A DNA stretch of 64,000 bases from Henriciella marina (GTDB lineage Bacteria; Pseudomonadota; Alphaproteobacteria; Caulobacterales; Hyphomonadaceae): assembly GCF_027213945.1 (NCBI RefSeq), contig NZ_JAPWGW010000004.1, forward strand, positions 186,001-250,000, in the 5' to 3' direction. The position numbers and the translations under genes are program-made. The notes under the pieces are model-generated. The model saw only the letters and a list, made by a program, of their open reading frames with translations. It did no database searches and had not been told where the DNA came from. Of this stretch, positions 26,411 to 37,732 are shown piece after piece. Numbering within the stretch: the first letter of the stretch is position 1; every line of letters starts with the position of its first letter.

Positions 26411-26809
26411 ATGATCAGAGTTGCTTTGTTAACAATGAGCGTAGTTGTCTTCGGTGTAACTGCGGATGCTCAAAGCGATGCTGATGAAGATGCAGTGCCG
26501 ATTGTGCCACCGGTCCCGACCTATCCGCCCATGGCTGCCATGCTCGGACTTGAGGGCTATTGCGAGGTCAGGTTTTCCGTTGATGAAAACGGTTACACGT
26601 TCAGCCTGACGACATCCTGCACACAGCCAATATTTTGCTATCAATCAAAAAAAGCCGTTTCGCTAGCACAGTTTGAGCCCAAACGGATCGGTGGCCGCGC
26701 TTTGCCCCGCTTCAACGTGGTTTACCCGCTGGAGTACCGTTTGGAAGGCGAAGTCAGCGAAATCAATATGAGCAGCTTTGGGCCCTGCGACGAAAATTCG
26801 GTTTCCTAG
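26411..26809 (+). CDS. Secreted TonB C-terminal-like protein
   Basis: A 132-residue protein with an N-terminal signal peptide (cleavage near ADA-Q, residue 20) and one domain. The start ATG 26411 has GGAGGG upstream, which rules out the longer frame. The domain follows the TonB C-terminal pattern: PTYPPMAAMLGLEGYCEVRFSVDENG, then a central Cys pair and F.PKRIGG..LPRFNVVYPLEYRL. Unlike true TonB it has no membrane anchor or long Pro-rich spacer. It is probably a free periplasmic member of the energy-transducer family, seen often in Hyphomonadaceae and sphingomonads; its partner is unknown. It is convergent with tldD, stops overlapping in CTAG. Confidence 0.8.
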   Translation: MIRVALLTMSVVVFGVTADAQSDADEDAVPIVPPVPTYPPMAAMLGLEGYCEVRFSVDENGYTFSLTTSCTQPIFCYQSKKAVSLAQFEPKRIGGRALPRFNVVYPLEYRLEGEVSEINMSSFGPCDENSVS

Positions 26810-28209
26810 CCCGCACCGCCCACGGTTAGGGCATCGACCTTAAGCGTCGGCTGGCCAACGCCGACCGGCACGGTCTGGCCAGCCTTGCCGCAAGTGCCGA
26901 CGCCGTCATCCATGGCGAAGTCGTTGCCAATCATCGAAACCTTGTTGAGTGCGGTCGGGCCATGTCCAATCAGCGTCGCGTTCTTGACTGGCGCAACGAC
27001 CTTACCGTTCTCGACAAGATAGGCTTCGGTGCACTGGAAGACGAAATTGCCCGAGGTGATGTCGACCTGGCCGCCGCCAAAATCGACCGCCCAGATACCG
27101 CGCTTGATTGATTTGACGATCTCTTCCGGATCATCCTGACCGCCGAGCATAACGGTATTTGTCATGCGCGGCATGATGCCGGCGTCATAGCTTTCGCGCC
27201 GTCCATTTCCCGTCGGTGTCATGCCCATCAGGCGCGCGTTCTGGCGATCCTGCATATAGCCTTTCAGGATGCCGTCCTCGATGAGGACGTTGCGCTGGGT
27301 CGGCGTGCCTTCATCATCAAAGGATAGAGACCCGCGCCGCGCATCCAACGTGCCGTCATCAACAACCGTGACGCCCTTGGCCGCAACCTGCTGGCCGATC
27401 TTGCCGGAATAAACGCTTGTCTGCTTGCGATTGAAATCACCTTCGAGCCCGTGGCCAACCGCTTCGTGCAAGAGGACCGCGGGCCAACCCGGCCCGAGCA
27501 CCACTTCCATTTCGCCAGCTGGGGCGGGGATAGAATCGAGATTGATCTCAGCCTTGCGAAGCGCCCGCTCGGCCATGGCCTGCCAACGCTCTGGTTTGAT
27601 CCATTCTTCGTATTCCGCGCGGCCGCCTGCTCCGGAGGTCGCCGATTCGCGGCGGCCATTTTTTTCGAGCGTGACAGCGATATTCAGCCGGACGAGAGGG
27701 CGGACGTCATGGAAGGTTTCGCCTGCAGGGCGCAAGATATCGATCTCTTCATGGCTCCCAGCCAGTGACACGGACACCTGAACGACGCGCGGATCCTTCG
27801 CGCGGATCCATGCATCGATCTCGGCCATTAGGCCGGTCTTGACGGTGAAGCCCGGTGCTTCGGTCGGATCAATCGGCGCGTATAGCTTCCTGTTCGTCGG
27901 GACCGGCCCCGCCGCGAGTGAGCCTGAATAGCCGCGCTTCGCGGCGGAGGCGGTCTGCGCTGCACGACGAATCGCGTCCAGTGTCAGTTCTCCAGAGTGC
28001 GCGTTTCCGCTTGCCTCGCCGGCAACGACCCGAAGCCCAAAGCCTTGCGACGTATCGAAAGCGGCCGACTTCAGCCGGCCATCATCGAACATGAAGCTCT
28101 CAGAGCGTGCGCGCTGGACGTAGATGTCGCCATCGTCAGCCCCCTCGCAGGCCTCGGCCAGAATACGGGTTGCTTCGGAGCGGTCGAACGGGAGATCTGT
28201 TTCTAGCAT
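26806..28209 (-). CDS. tldD: Metalloprotease TldD
   Basis: Catalytic subunit of the TldD/PmbA zinc protease. The zinc motif HEAVGH (residues 248-253) lies in AVLLHEAVGHGLEGDF, and the C-terminal catalytic Cys region GTCGKAGQTVPVG is present. The 467 residues fit the family. It cleaves small modified peptides and unfolded chains through a narrow chamber in the heterodimer. The partner pmbA is on the other strand about 11 kb upstream. A TPR gene lies upstream, then the divergent cytochrome oxidase cluster; tldD next to cox genes is common in alphaproteobacteria. Confidence 0.96.
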   Translation of the reverse strand: MLETDLPFDRSEATRILAEACEGADDGDIYVQRARSESFMFDDGRLKSAAFDTSQGFGLRVVAGEASGNAHSGELTLDAIRRAAQTASAAKRGYSGSLAAGPVPTNRKLYAPIDPTEAPGFTVKTGLMAEIDAWIRAKDPRVVQVSVSLAGSHEEIDILRPAGETFHDVRPLVRLNIAVTLEKNGRRESATSGAGGRAEYEEWIKPERWQAMAERALRKAEINLDSIPAPAGEMEVVLGPGWPAVLLHEAVGHGLEGDFNRKQTSVYSGKIGQQVAAKGVTVVDDGTLDARRGSLSFDDEGTPTQRNVLIEDGILKGYMQDRQNARLMGMTPTGNGRRESYDAGIMPRMTNTVMLGGQDDPEEIVKSIKRGIWAVDFGGGQVDITSGNFVFQCTEAYLVENGKVVAPVKNATLIGHGPTALNKVSMIGNDFAMDDGVGTCGKAGQTVPVGVGQPTLKVDALTVGGAG

Positions 28210-28230
28210 GAGAAGAGAATGGCCATTCGT

Positions 28231-28256
28231 CGCTCCGCCCGCAAGCGGGCAGAGCG
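28231..28256 (-). terminator. Compact GC-rich hairpin between the TPR gene and tldD
   Basis: A stem of about 11 pairs (28231-28242 with 28245-28256, one mismatch) with a tight 2-4 base loop, placed right after the TPR stop. It has no T-run, so it may be an RNA-stability or pause hairpin rather than a full terminator. A GAATGGCCATTC palindrome follows at 28217-28228, just before the tldD start. Confidence 0.5.
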
Positions 28257-28259
28257 CAC

Positions 28260-28811
28260 TTACTGCTCCTGAACCTCAAAACGGCTCAATTGGCGCTCTG
28301 CGAGGTCCCAGCCCGGCTTGAGCTCCAGTGATCGCTGGAAGTCATAATAGGCGCCGGGCACATCACCGGTGTTCTCACGCGCGATGGCGCGGTTGTAATA
28401 AGCCGCGAATAAATCGTTCGTATTGAGTTCGATGGCGCGGTTCAGGGAGACCAGAGCGTCGGAAAAGTTCCGTTGGTAGATATGGGCCGCGCCTTCATTC
28501 AGGTAGGCGGCGCCGAGTTCAGGCAGGATCGAGGTTGCATTATTATAATCGCTCAGTGCTTGCTCGTATTCACCCTCGCGCATGCGCAGAACGCCTCGAT
28601 TCACGTAAGTGGCCGCGCGATTTTCCCGCGTCAGCGTCTCTTCGCGCAGTGCGCGTGAGCACGTCTGCTCAGCGAGCCGAAAGACGTAGTTGCCGCTCTG
28701 AGCCTCATCGTAGCAATCTCGCGCTAATCCGCCGCCAACGACGAAGACCTGCGCGCTTGCGCTCGCGGCCGCGAACATTGCAACCGTGCCGGTCAGAAAG
28801 ATACGTAACAT
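28260..28811 (-). CDS. Periplasmic tetratricopeptide-repeat protein
   Basis: A 183-residue exported protein. ATG 28811 has a strong ribosome site (GGGAGGT) and opens a signal peptide that ends near ASA-Q, residue 20. Three tetratricopeptide units follow: AATYVNRGVLRMREGEYEQAL, GAAYLNEGAAHIYQRNFSDAL and DLFAAYYNRAIARENTGDVPGA, ending in a fourth partial helix. TPRs form protein-binding scaffolds; no partner can be named. Two cysteines near residues 33 and 50 could form a disulfide. It is divergent from coxB, with 154 bases between. Confidence 0.85.
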   Translation of the reverse strand: MLRIFLTGTVAMFAAASASAQVFVVGGGLARDCYDEAQSGNYVFRLAEQTCSRALREETLTRENRAATYVNRGVLRMREGEYEQALSDYNNATSILPELGAAYLNEGAAHIYQRNFSDALVSLNRAIELNTNDLFAAYYNRAIARENTGDVPGAYYDFQRSLELKPGWDLAERQLSRFEVQEQ

Positions 28812-28965
28812 GCTGGATACCTCCCTATGGATCAGCCGCAATATAGACCTGCGCGCAAACAAAGCGAAGCTGCTGCGACATATTTGAATTTGCTGAAGGG
28901 GCGGGTGGACGCGGCTTCTACCGACGGCTATTGCAAGGCTCAAATAATTACCAAGGAGTCGGGTT

Positions 28966-31618
<2,653 letters not shown>

Positions 31619-31619
<1 letters not shown>

Positions 31620-31680
31620 AGGGCCGTCGAACGACTGAAACAAAGCGGCCCTTCGCGTTCAGTGTCGCGAGGGGCCGTTT
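31619..31680 (+). terminator. Two mutually exclusive hairpins between coxA and ctaB
   Basis: AAGGGCCG (31619-31626) can pair with CGGCCCTT (31646-31653). That second segment can instead form a longer 12-pair stem (31646-31657 with 31666-31677, one wobble), followed by TTTCC. The layout is like an attenuator: forming the first stem prevents the terminator-like second. It lies within the 70 bases before ctaB. Partial termination would lower assembly-factor expression relative to coxBA. Confidence 0.6.
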
Positions 31681-31688
31681 CCATCTTT

Positions 31689-32672
31689 ATGGAGCACGCA
31701 AATCCGATGTCGCATGTCGATACAGCTGATATGACCTCAGACGCACCGCGTTACGCGACTGCGGGTGACTATGTGCAGCTGATGAAGCCGCGCATCATGA
31801 TGCTTGTTGTGTTTACGGGACTTGCCGGCCTCGTTAGCGCGGTGGGCGTGACCGGTGTTTCGGTTAATCCGCTCATGGCGGCGATTGCTACACTGGCGAT
31901 TGCGCTCGGCTCCGGCGCTGCAGGCGCCATCAATATGTGGTACGACGCCGACATTGATGCAATCATGAAACGGACATCGACCCGCCCGATCCCGTTGGGC
32001 GCCGTGCCGCGCGAAGAGGCAATTGCGCTTGGCCTCGTTATGAGCGGTGTCTCCGTTCTGCTGATGTGGCTCGCTTCGAACGCAGTCGCGGCAGCGCTTC
32101 TTGCGCTCTCGATCGCTTATTATGGCTGGTTTTACACCATGCTGCTCAAGCGCCGTACGCCGCAGAACATCGTCATTGGAGGCGCAGCCGGTGCGTTCCC
32201 ACCGGTCATCGGTTGGGCTGTTGTGACAGGTAGCGCGCCGCTCGATGCGTGGCTTCTCTTCGTGATCATTTTCTTCTGGACGCCGCCTCACTTCTGGGCG
32301 CTCAGCCTGCTTGCTCATGGCGAGTATAAGAAAGCGAACGTTCCGATGCTGCCAGTAACCCATGGTGCCAAAACGACCCGCAATCAGATTCTTGCATATT
32401 CGCTCCTACTGGCTCCGCTGGCTCTCGCGCCGGTGCTGACCGGACTAGGGGGTATAATCTATGCGGCCGCGGCAGCGGTCCTAGGTCTCGTTTTCGTCAA
32501 GCTGGCGGTCGATGTGTGGCGGAGCGATGCTGGTGCAGTGCCAGTGCAGCCAGAGGGTGCAAAGGCGGCCAAGCGGCTTTTTGCCTTCTCCATTCTCTAT
32601 CTATTCCTGTTATTTGCAGCGCTGATCCTCGAGCACGGGTTCGGGGCTTACTTCGCGATGCCGGGGATATGA
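31689..32672 (+). CDS. ctaB: Haem O synthase (protohaem IX farnesyltransferase)
   Basis: Membrane prenyltransferase that converts haem B to haem O for the oxidase. The UbiA-like Asp motif is NMWYDADIDAIMKRTSTRP, and the loop YTMLLKRRTPQNIVIGGAAGAFPP and TPPHFWALSL are typical. The frame is open from 31662, but that lies inside the hairpin. ATG 31689 (327 residues), 31707 and 31731 are candidates, none with a strong ribosome site; GGAG is 12 bases before 31707. The last codon overlaps the next gene by 4 bases (ATGA). Confidence 0.95.
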   Translation: MEHANPMSHVDTADMTSDAPRYATAGDYVQLMKPRIMMLVVFTGLAGLVSAVGVTGVSVNPLMAAIATLAIALGSGAAGAINMWYDADIDAIMKRTSTRPIPLGAVPREEAIALGLVMSGVSVLLMWLASNAVAAALLALSIAYYGWFYTMLLKRRTPQNIVIGGAAGAFPPVIGWAVVTGSAPLDAWLLFVIIFFWTPPHFWALSLLAHGEYKKANVPMLPVTHGAKTTRNQILAYSLLLAPLALAPVLTGLGGIIYAAAAAVLGLVFVKLAVDVWRSDAGAVPVQPEGAKAAKRLFAFSILYLFLLFAALILEHGFGAYFAMPGI

Positions 32673-32929
32673 TGACCAATACTCCAGGCACCCCACCTCA
32701 GCTTGATGAGAGAGCCCGACAGGCGCAGAAGAAGCGAAACCTGTGGCTCGCACTCGCGCTTTTCGGTTTCGTTATACTGGTCGGCGTGACGACAATTGTC
32801 CGCCTTGCCGATTCAGAGCTTGGCCCAGATGGCGGCTTTTACTGGAGTAATCCGCCTCAAGACAACAGCAAGTCCATGCCGGATCTGGCCGCTGATAATG
32901 AAAGCCAGCCAGAAGAGGGAGGTGACTAA
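32669..32929 (+). CDS. Small membrane protein of the cox cluster (CoxF-like)
   Basis: An 86-residue protein starting at ATG 32669, overlapping the ctaB stop. One membrane helix (about residues 24-46, LWLALALFGFVILVGVTTIV) follows a polar, positively charged N-terminus (ERARQAQKKR); the short outer tail is acidic and Pro/Asn rich. A small protein of this kind between ctaB and ctaG is a regular part of alphaproteobacterial cox clusters. Its role in assembly is not established here. It is tightly coupled to ctaG (TAATG). Confidence 0.8.
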   Translation: MMTNTPGTPPQLDERARQAQKKRNLWLALALFGFVILVGVTTIVRLADSELGPDGGFYWSNPPQDNSKSMPDLAADNESQPEEGGD

Positions 32930-33477
32930 TGAACAATCGGACGCTCGCTCTTGGATTTGGCGCGGCGGCACTTGGAATGCTCGGCCTGGCCTTTGCCTCA
33001 AAGCCGCTCTACGACACCTTCTGCCGCGTGACGGGCTTTGGCGGCACCACCCAGATTGCTGAGGCTGCGCCTGAGCAAATTCTCGATCGCACCGTCAATG
33101 TCCGTTTCGATTCCAATGTGATGAATGCGCCTGTGCAATTCCGGGCGCTTCAGACCAGCATGGACGTTCATCTCGGCGAACACGGTCTTGCCTTCTTCGA
33201 GGTAACGAACACGTCCGACCAGGATGTAAGCCTGATGGCGTCGTACAATGTCACGCCGCACAGGGCTGGCATTTACTACAACAAGCTGGAATGCTTCTGC
33301 TTTGAGGAGCGTATCGTCGAAGCCGGCGAAACCAAGAAGCTGCCAGTCGTGTATTTCGTCTCTCCGGAGATGGATGCAGACTCCAATCTGGCAGACGTGC
33401 GGACAATTACATTGTCCTACACCTTCTATGAGACAGACAACTTTCAAGGTGCGGCGAAATCGGCGGCACTAAACTAG
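32929..33477 (+). CDS. ctaG: Cytochrome c oxidase assembly protein CtaG/Cox11
   Basis: Copper chaperone that delivers copper to the CuB site. A single N-terminal membrane anchor (residues 6-24) is followed by an Ig-like domain with the copper-binding CFCFEE motif (NKLECFCFEER) in the periplasm. Further hallmarks are LYDTFCRVTGFGGTTQIA and the conserved YNVTPHRAGIYY. The start overlaps the previous stop by one base, with a strong GGGAGGT ribosome site. Confidence 0.97.
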   Translation: MNNRTLALGFGAAALGMLGLAFASKPLYDTFCRVTGFGGTTQIAEAAPEQILDRTVNVRFDSNVMNAPVQFRALQTSMDVHLGEHGLAFFEVTNTSDQDVSLMASYNVTPHRAGIYYNKLECFCFEERIVEAGETKKLPVVYFVSPEMDADSNLADVRTITLSYTFYETDNFQGAAKSAALN

Positions 33478-33493
33478 ACGGTTGCGATTCCAA

Positions 33494-33507
33494 TAGCCTG
33501 CAGGCTA
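33494..33507. repeat. 14-base palindrome between ctaG and coxC
   Basis: TAGCCTGCAGGCTA is a perfect palindrome followed by AAAA, in the 71-base gap before coxC. It could form a small mRNA hairpin; there is no T-run on the plus strand. Confidence 0.4.
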
Positions 33508-33548
33508 AAAGGCGCGAATAAATTGATGGACGATAGGGATTCCGGGCA

Positions 33549-34424
33549 ATGGCACATGATGAAGTGAAACATGACTATCACCTCGTGAACCCATCTCCCT
33601 GGCCGCTGCTGGGGTCGATGGCGATGGTTGTGCTGGCGATTGGCGCCGTCACCTACATGAAGGGCATGTTTGGCATCCCTGAAGGCTCGCCATGGCTCAT
33701 GCTGATTGGCCTCGGCTTTGTTGGCTATGTGATGTTCGGCTGGTGGCGTGAAGTTATCAAAGAGAGCCGGGCTGGCGACCATACGCCTGTCGTCTCCATT
33801 GGTCTGAAGTACGGCATGGTGCTCTTTATCGCATCGGAGATCATGTTCTTCGTCGCGTGGTTCTGGAGCTTTTTCGAGTTTGCTATTTTCCATGGCGCCC
33901 GCGTTGGCGGTTCGTTCGACGCCGCGAACCCGCTTTACGCCGAAGCGCTTCAGGCCGTTGGCGGCCAGTGGCCACCAGCTGGCGTTGAACTGTTTGATCC
34001 ATTCCACCTGCCGCTCATGAACACGCTGGTCCTGCTTCTGTCCGGCACGACCGTTACGGCAGCGCACCACGCCCTGCAGCATGGTAATCGCAAGACGGCG
34101 ATCAACATGCTCGCGATCACGGTTCTGCTCGGTATCTTCTTTACCGGTCTTCAGATTCTCGAATACTCCCATGCTGGTTTCAGCTTTGACGGCACGATCT
34201 ATGGGTCAGCCTTCTTCATGGCGACCGGCTTCCACGGCGCCCACGTCGTTATTGGCACGATCTTCCTGGCGGTATGTCTCATTCGTCTGATGACGGGCGG
34301 CATGTCGGAGAAGAAGCATCTCGGTTTCGAATTTGCGGCCTGGTACTGGCACTTCGTTGACGTGGTGTGGCTGTTCCTCTTCGCATTCGTCTACGTCATT
34401 CCTTACCTGGTGCTTGGCCACTAA
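33549..34424 (+). CDS. coxC: Cytochrome c oxidase subunit III
   Basis: Seven-helix subunit that stabilises the oxidase and the proton entry path. It begins [21 protein letters not shown], the usual N-terminus, and carries the conserved membrane Glu in [25 protein letters not shown], and the lipid-site segment [17 protein letters not shown]-terminal [16 protein letters not shown] is diagnostic. The 291 residues fit the family. It follows ctaG with its own spacing. Confidence 0.97.
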   Translation: MAHDEVKHDYHLVNPSPWPLLGSMAMVVLAIGAVTYMKGMFGIPEGSPWLMLIGLGFVGYVMFGWWREVIKESRAGDHTPVVSIGLKYGMVLFIASEIMFFVAWFWSFFEFAIFHGARVGGSFDAANPLYAEALQAVGGQWPPAGVELFDPFHLPLMNTLVLLLSGTTVTAAHHALQHGNRKTAINMLAITVLLGIFFTGLQILEYSHAGFSFDGTIYGSAFFMATGFHGAHVVIGTIFLAVCLIRLMTGGMSEKKHLGFEFAAWYWHFVDVVWLFLFAFVYVIPYLVLGH

Positions 34425-34448
34425 GAGGCTGACTTGGTCAAATGCCGT

Positions 34449-34495
34449 TTACCGATGAGAGCCAGGTTCGCCCGTCGATGCCTGGCTCCCGGTAA
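34449..34495 (+). terminator. Stem-loop after coxC
   Basis: GAGCCAGG (34459-34466) pairs perfectly with CCTGGCTC (34481-34488), and TTACCG/CGGTAA (34449-34454 / 34490-34495) extends the stem across a small internal loop. It has no T-run. It occupies the place where related bacteria often have a small DUF983 gene; no such gene is seen in the 161 bases before surf1. Confidence 0.55.
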
Positions 34496-34585
34496 GGCGA
34501 AGGCCAAGAATGTCAGCCTGTTCGCTCTCAAGATGATGCCGGACTTTAGTCGGGCAGGGTGGTTTGCTTTGGATGGGCCGAGCGC

Positions 34586-35281
34586 ATGATCTTCAAACCT
34601 ATGCCGCTTCTGACCGTTCTTACCATAGCGAGCCTGGTCATCCTCGTCCTGCTCGGTAACTGGCAGTACGAGCGGTATAGTGAGAAGAAGGCGCAGGGGC
34701 AGGTCGAGAACGATCCGTTCGAGACGATGAATGTCGAGATCGACACGTCGAATGACGGGTTCGCCCAACAGGTTTATGGCATTGTTGATGGCGAAGCGAT
34801 CTGGCGGCGCTATGTGCCCGGTCGAATCGATGGTGAAGGGCCGGTCGTCCTTTTGCTATGGGATGCCGTTGCAGGGACCGACCCCGTACCACTTCAGATT
34901 TCGGGTCTTGGAAATTTTGAAGGCCGGGCAAACGCGTTTGAGCGACCAGCCCAGACCAACGGTCTTGCCGGTTCAAGCAACCCGCAGCGTGATCTGTGGT
35001 ACGGCTTCAATGCTGGTTTGATGCTCAACAATCTCGGCTATTCCAGCGCAGACAGCCGCGTGGTTGAACCCGACAAGATGCGCGTCGTGCTCGGCGCCGA
35101 CATGTCACGCGTGCGAACCGCTGAAAATCCATATGCGACGCTGACCGGGCGGGACCCATTGCCGCCCGAGCGCCACTTCGGCTATGCGCTCACCTGGTGG
35201 GGAATGGCGTTGGGCCTTATCGGGGTCTACATCGCCTTCCATCGCTCGCAGGGGCGGCTGAGGTTCGGAGGCAGTTCGTGA
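34586..35281 (+). CDS. surf1: SURF1-family oxidase assembly protein
   Basis: A 231-residue protein with one membrane helix at each end and a polar domain between, as in Surf1, which binds haem a and hands it to subunit I. LLGNWQYERYSEK matches the N-terminal LG.WQ..R signature, and PERHFGYALTWWGMALGL matches the C-terminal one. The middle is longer and more acidic than usual and weakly conserved. ATG 34586 is preferred to the GTG at 34559. The stop overlaps the thrC start by 4 bases. Confidence 0.88.
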   Translation: MIFKPMPLLTVLTIASLVILVLLGNWQYERYSEKKAQGQVENDPFETMNVEIDTSNDGFAQQVYGIVDGEAIWRRYVPGRIDGEGPVVLLLWDAVAGTDPVPLQISGLGNFEGRANAFERPAQTNGLAGSSNPQRDLWYGFNAGLMLNNLGYSSADSRVVEPDKMRVVLGADMSRVRTAENPYATLTGRDPLPPERHFGYALTWWGMALGLIGVYIAFHRSQGRLRFGGSS

Positions 35282-36663
35282 AATTCACATCCACTCGTGG
35301 TCAGGCAGAGCCGGTCGGCTTCGTGGACGCCTGTCTGTCCGGACTGGCGCCCGATGGCGGTCTCTACGTGCCAGAAAGCTGGCCTTCCATTGAGCGGGCA
35401 TCCGCCGATGAGAGCTACGTTTCTGTGGCCTGCCGAGTGATCGCGGCGTTCGCCGGCGATGAACTTTCAAGGAAAACTATCGAAGGCATTTGTGAGCGGG
35501 CTTATTCAGGCTTTTCTCACAAGAGCGTTGCGCCTCTCGTCCAGTGGGGCGCGAACCGGTTCGTCATGGAGCTACATCACGGCCCCACATTGGCGTTCAA
35601 GGATGTCGCCATGCAGTTGATCGCCCAGCTGTTTGATGAAGTTCTCTCTGCGCGTAGCCAACGAATGAGCGTCACTTGCGCGACATCGGGCGATACGGGC
35701 GGAGCGGCGGCTGCGGCCTTTGCAGGTGCCTCACAGGTCGATCTCTTCATTCTGCACCCATACGAGCGCGTCTCTCCGGTTCAGCGCCTTTTTATGACAA
35801 CGACCGGCGCTGACAATGTACACAATATCGCTATCGACGACGATTTTGATGTCTGCCAGGCCATCGTGAAGTCCTTGTTCGCAGACCGCGATTTTGTGAA
35901 TGAAACTTACCTCTCTGGCGTAAACTCAATCAACTGGGCGCGGATTGCCGCGCAAGCTGTCTATTATGCGACGACGCAGGCAGCTTTAGGGACTGACCGC
36001 TCGCTTCGATTTATCGTGCCCAGCGGCAATATGGGGGACGCCCTTGCAGGCTATGTCGCGGCCCGTTGCGGCCTGCTAGCTGGTTTCCAAGCGGTATGCG
36101 CCGTCAATGAAAATGACACGCTACGCGTTCTATTCGAGGAAGGACGGATGGTCCGCCGACCCGCGCTGGCAACGCCTAGCCCAGCGATGGATATTTCGGT
36201 GCCGAGCAATTTCGAACGCCTCGCCTATGAAGTAAGTGGGCGCGACCCCGAGCTCGTTCGTGGACTTTACGAAAGCTTTGCCCAGTCAGGATCGGTCGAT
36301 TTGCCGAATCGTATCTCCGGGCCGCTTGGCTGCAGTGGACTCTCGGCGGCAGCTGTTTCCGATAGCGAGACTCTGAAAGAGATGAACCGGGTTCATGACG
36401 AGACAGGTTGGTTGATCTGTCCGCACACCGCTGTTGGCACCAGTGTTGCGCGGCGCGAGCCCGTCGGGGCCGACATCGCGGATGTGGTCCTTGCAACGGC
36501 ACACCCGGCCAAATTTCCTGAAACCGTCAAGGATGCCGTAGGCAGATCGTGCCCATTGCCGGAACGAGTTGCAGGTCTTGCTGACCGCGTAGAGCAATTT
36601 GAACGTCTGCCATCCGAAGCCTCGGACGTACGCAAGTACATCCTGGAAAATCGCCGGAACTGA
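35278..36663 (+). CDS. thrC: Threonine synthase
   Basis: PLP enzyme converting O-phosphohomoserine to threonine. The start is GTG 35278 within GTGA, with GGAGG 8 bases upstream; 461 residues. The cofactor lysine is Lys108 in HGPTLAFKDVAMQ, and CATSGDTGGAAAA binds the phosphate. KFTSTRG at the N-terminus and LYVPESWP are typical of the long (class with N-terminal extension) form. thrC after surf1 is a conserved alphaproteobacterial arrangement, without obvious metabolic link to respiration. Confidence 0.97.
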   Translation: MKFTSTRGQAEPVGFVDACLSGLAPDGGLYVPESWPSIERASADESYVSVACRVIAAFAGDELSRKTIEGICERAYSGFSHKSVAPLVQWGANRFVMELHHGPTLAFKDVAMQLIAQLFDEVLSARSQRMSVTCATSGDTGGAAAAAFAGASQVDLFILHPYERVSPVQRLFMTTTGADNVHNIAIDDDFDVCQAIVKSLFADRDFVNETYLSGVNSINWARIAAQAVYYATTQAALGTDRSLRFIVPSGNMGDALAGYVAARCGLLAGFQAVCAVNENDTLRVLFEEGRMVRRPALATPSPAMDISVPSNFERLAYEVSGRDPELVRGLYESFAQSGSVDLPNRISGPLGCSGLSAAAVSDSETLKEMNRVHDETGWLICPHTAVGTSVARREPVGADIADVVLATAHPAKFPETVKDAVGRSCPLPERVAGLADRVEQFERLPSEASDVRKYILENRRN

Positions 36664-36702
36664 CGCTCGCCAGCGTCCGCGAATGGGGCTACGTTTCGTT
36701 CG

Positions 36703-37728
36703 ATGTTGTCGGCCGATCCTCTCACCTTAGGCGAATGGTCATGGGATGCGCACTCCTCGCGCCTCGCAATTCACGTCGATGCGTCTGCCGGTTACCAGGA
36801 GATAGACGGGGTCTGGACGCTTCAGTCAGTTTCGAAGGTGCTCGCAGGCCTCAGTCACCAAAGGCTAAATCAGCTCTTTTCGGGTCAGCCAACAGCGTAT
36901 GGACCGATTTCCTGTCGACTGAAGCTATCAACTGGAAAGTCGCTCACATTGACTGGCGATTTCGCGGCTGATGGCTCGGCGTCGGGGGTCTTGATGCGCC
37001 GCAGCGATGCGGAAGAATGGCTGGCCGACCCGTCCGGCGCTGAGCTCGAAGCCGCTTTCCAACCGATCGTGTCGCTTCAAACGGGAGAGATAGGGGGCTT
37101 CGAAGCGCTCGCGCGTTGGCCGCGTGCGGGTATTGGACACCCTTACAGTCCTGAAGATAGAGGCCTTGCAACCTCGATGTTGATGCGGGCTAGCGAAGCG
37201 CTGTCGTCATGGATAAGAGATAGCGGCCGACGTGACCTCTTCGTGAACGTCAACGTCACAGCTCCCGACCTCGCCGAAGAACCTCTGGTTGCTTTGGTGG
37301 GCGACCTTATCGCGGGTCATGACTTCTCCCCCGGGCAGTTGAGAATTGAATTGACTGAACAGGCGGCCCTTCGTGATCCGGAAACGGTGCTGCAAACGGT
37401 TGAAGCGTTGAAAGAGGCTGGGGCAGGCGTGGTCCTCGACGATTTCGGGACCGGACACTCATCCTTTGAGTGGCTGGAAGCACTGCCGGCCGATGGCCTC
37501 AAGGTTGATGCCGACTTGATCAAGAAGCTTGAGCGCCAGCGTATGCAGATAATCCTGAAGTCTGTCACCGGACTCGCGCATGAGCTTGGTCTGAGCACCA
37601 CAGCAGAAGGTGTCGAGGACTTGGGGACGGTCAGCCTTTTGCGATCACTTGGTTTTGATTTCGTGCAGGGTTTCGCCTTCTCACGGCCGCTTCCAGCGCT
37701 GCAAGCTGGAAAACTCTTGAAAGCCTAG
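36703..37728 (+). CDS. EAL-domain cyclic-di-GMP phosphodiesterase with PAS-like N-terminus
   Basis: Cytoplasmic protein of 341 residues. Residues 1-105 have a PAS-like pattern (EWSWDAHSSRLAI through LTGDFAADGSASGVLMRR), and ~112-341 form an EAL domain. Catalytic features are intact: GFEALARW (Glu134), NVNVTAP, IELTE, DDFGTGHSSFEWL, LKVDADLI and the late TAEGVED...QGFAFSRPLP. No GGDEF domain is present, so it should only hydrolyse c-di-GMP to pGpG. The N-terminal sensor input is unknown. It follows thrC by 39 bases, where a M16 peptidase gene commonly sits in relatives. Confidence 0.9.
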   Translation: MLSADPLTLGEWSWDAHSSRLAIHVDASAGYQEIDGVWTLQSVSKVLAGLSHQRLNQLFSGQPTAYGPISCRLKLSTGKSLTLTGDFAADGSASGVLMRRSDAEEWLADPSGAELEAAFQPIVSLQTGEIGGFEALARWPRAGIGHPYSPEDRGLATSMLMRASEALSSWIRDSGRRDLFVNVNVTAPDLAEEPLVALVGDLIAGHDFSPGQLRIELTEQAALRDPETVLQTVEALKEAGAGVVLDDFGTGHSSFEWLEALPADGLKVDADLIKKLERQRMQIILKSVTGLAHELGLSTTAEGVEDLGTVSLLRSLGFDFVQGFAFSRPLPALQAGKLLKA

Positions 37729-37732
37729 CGGA

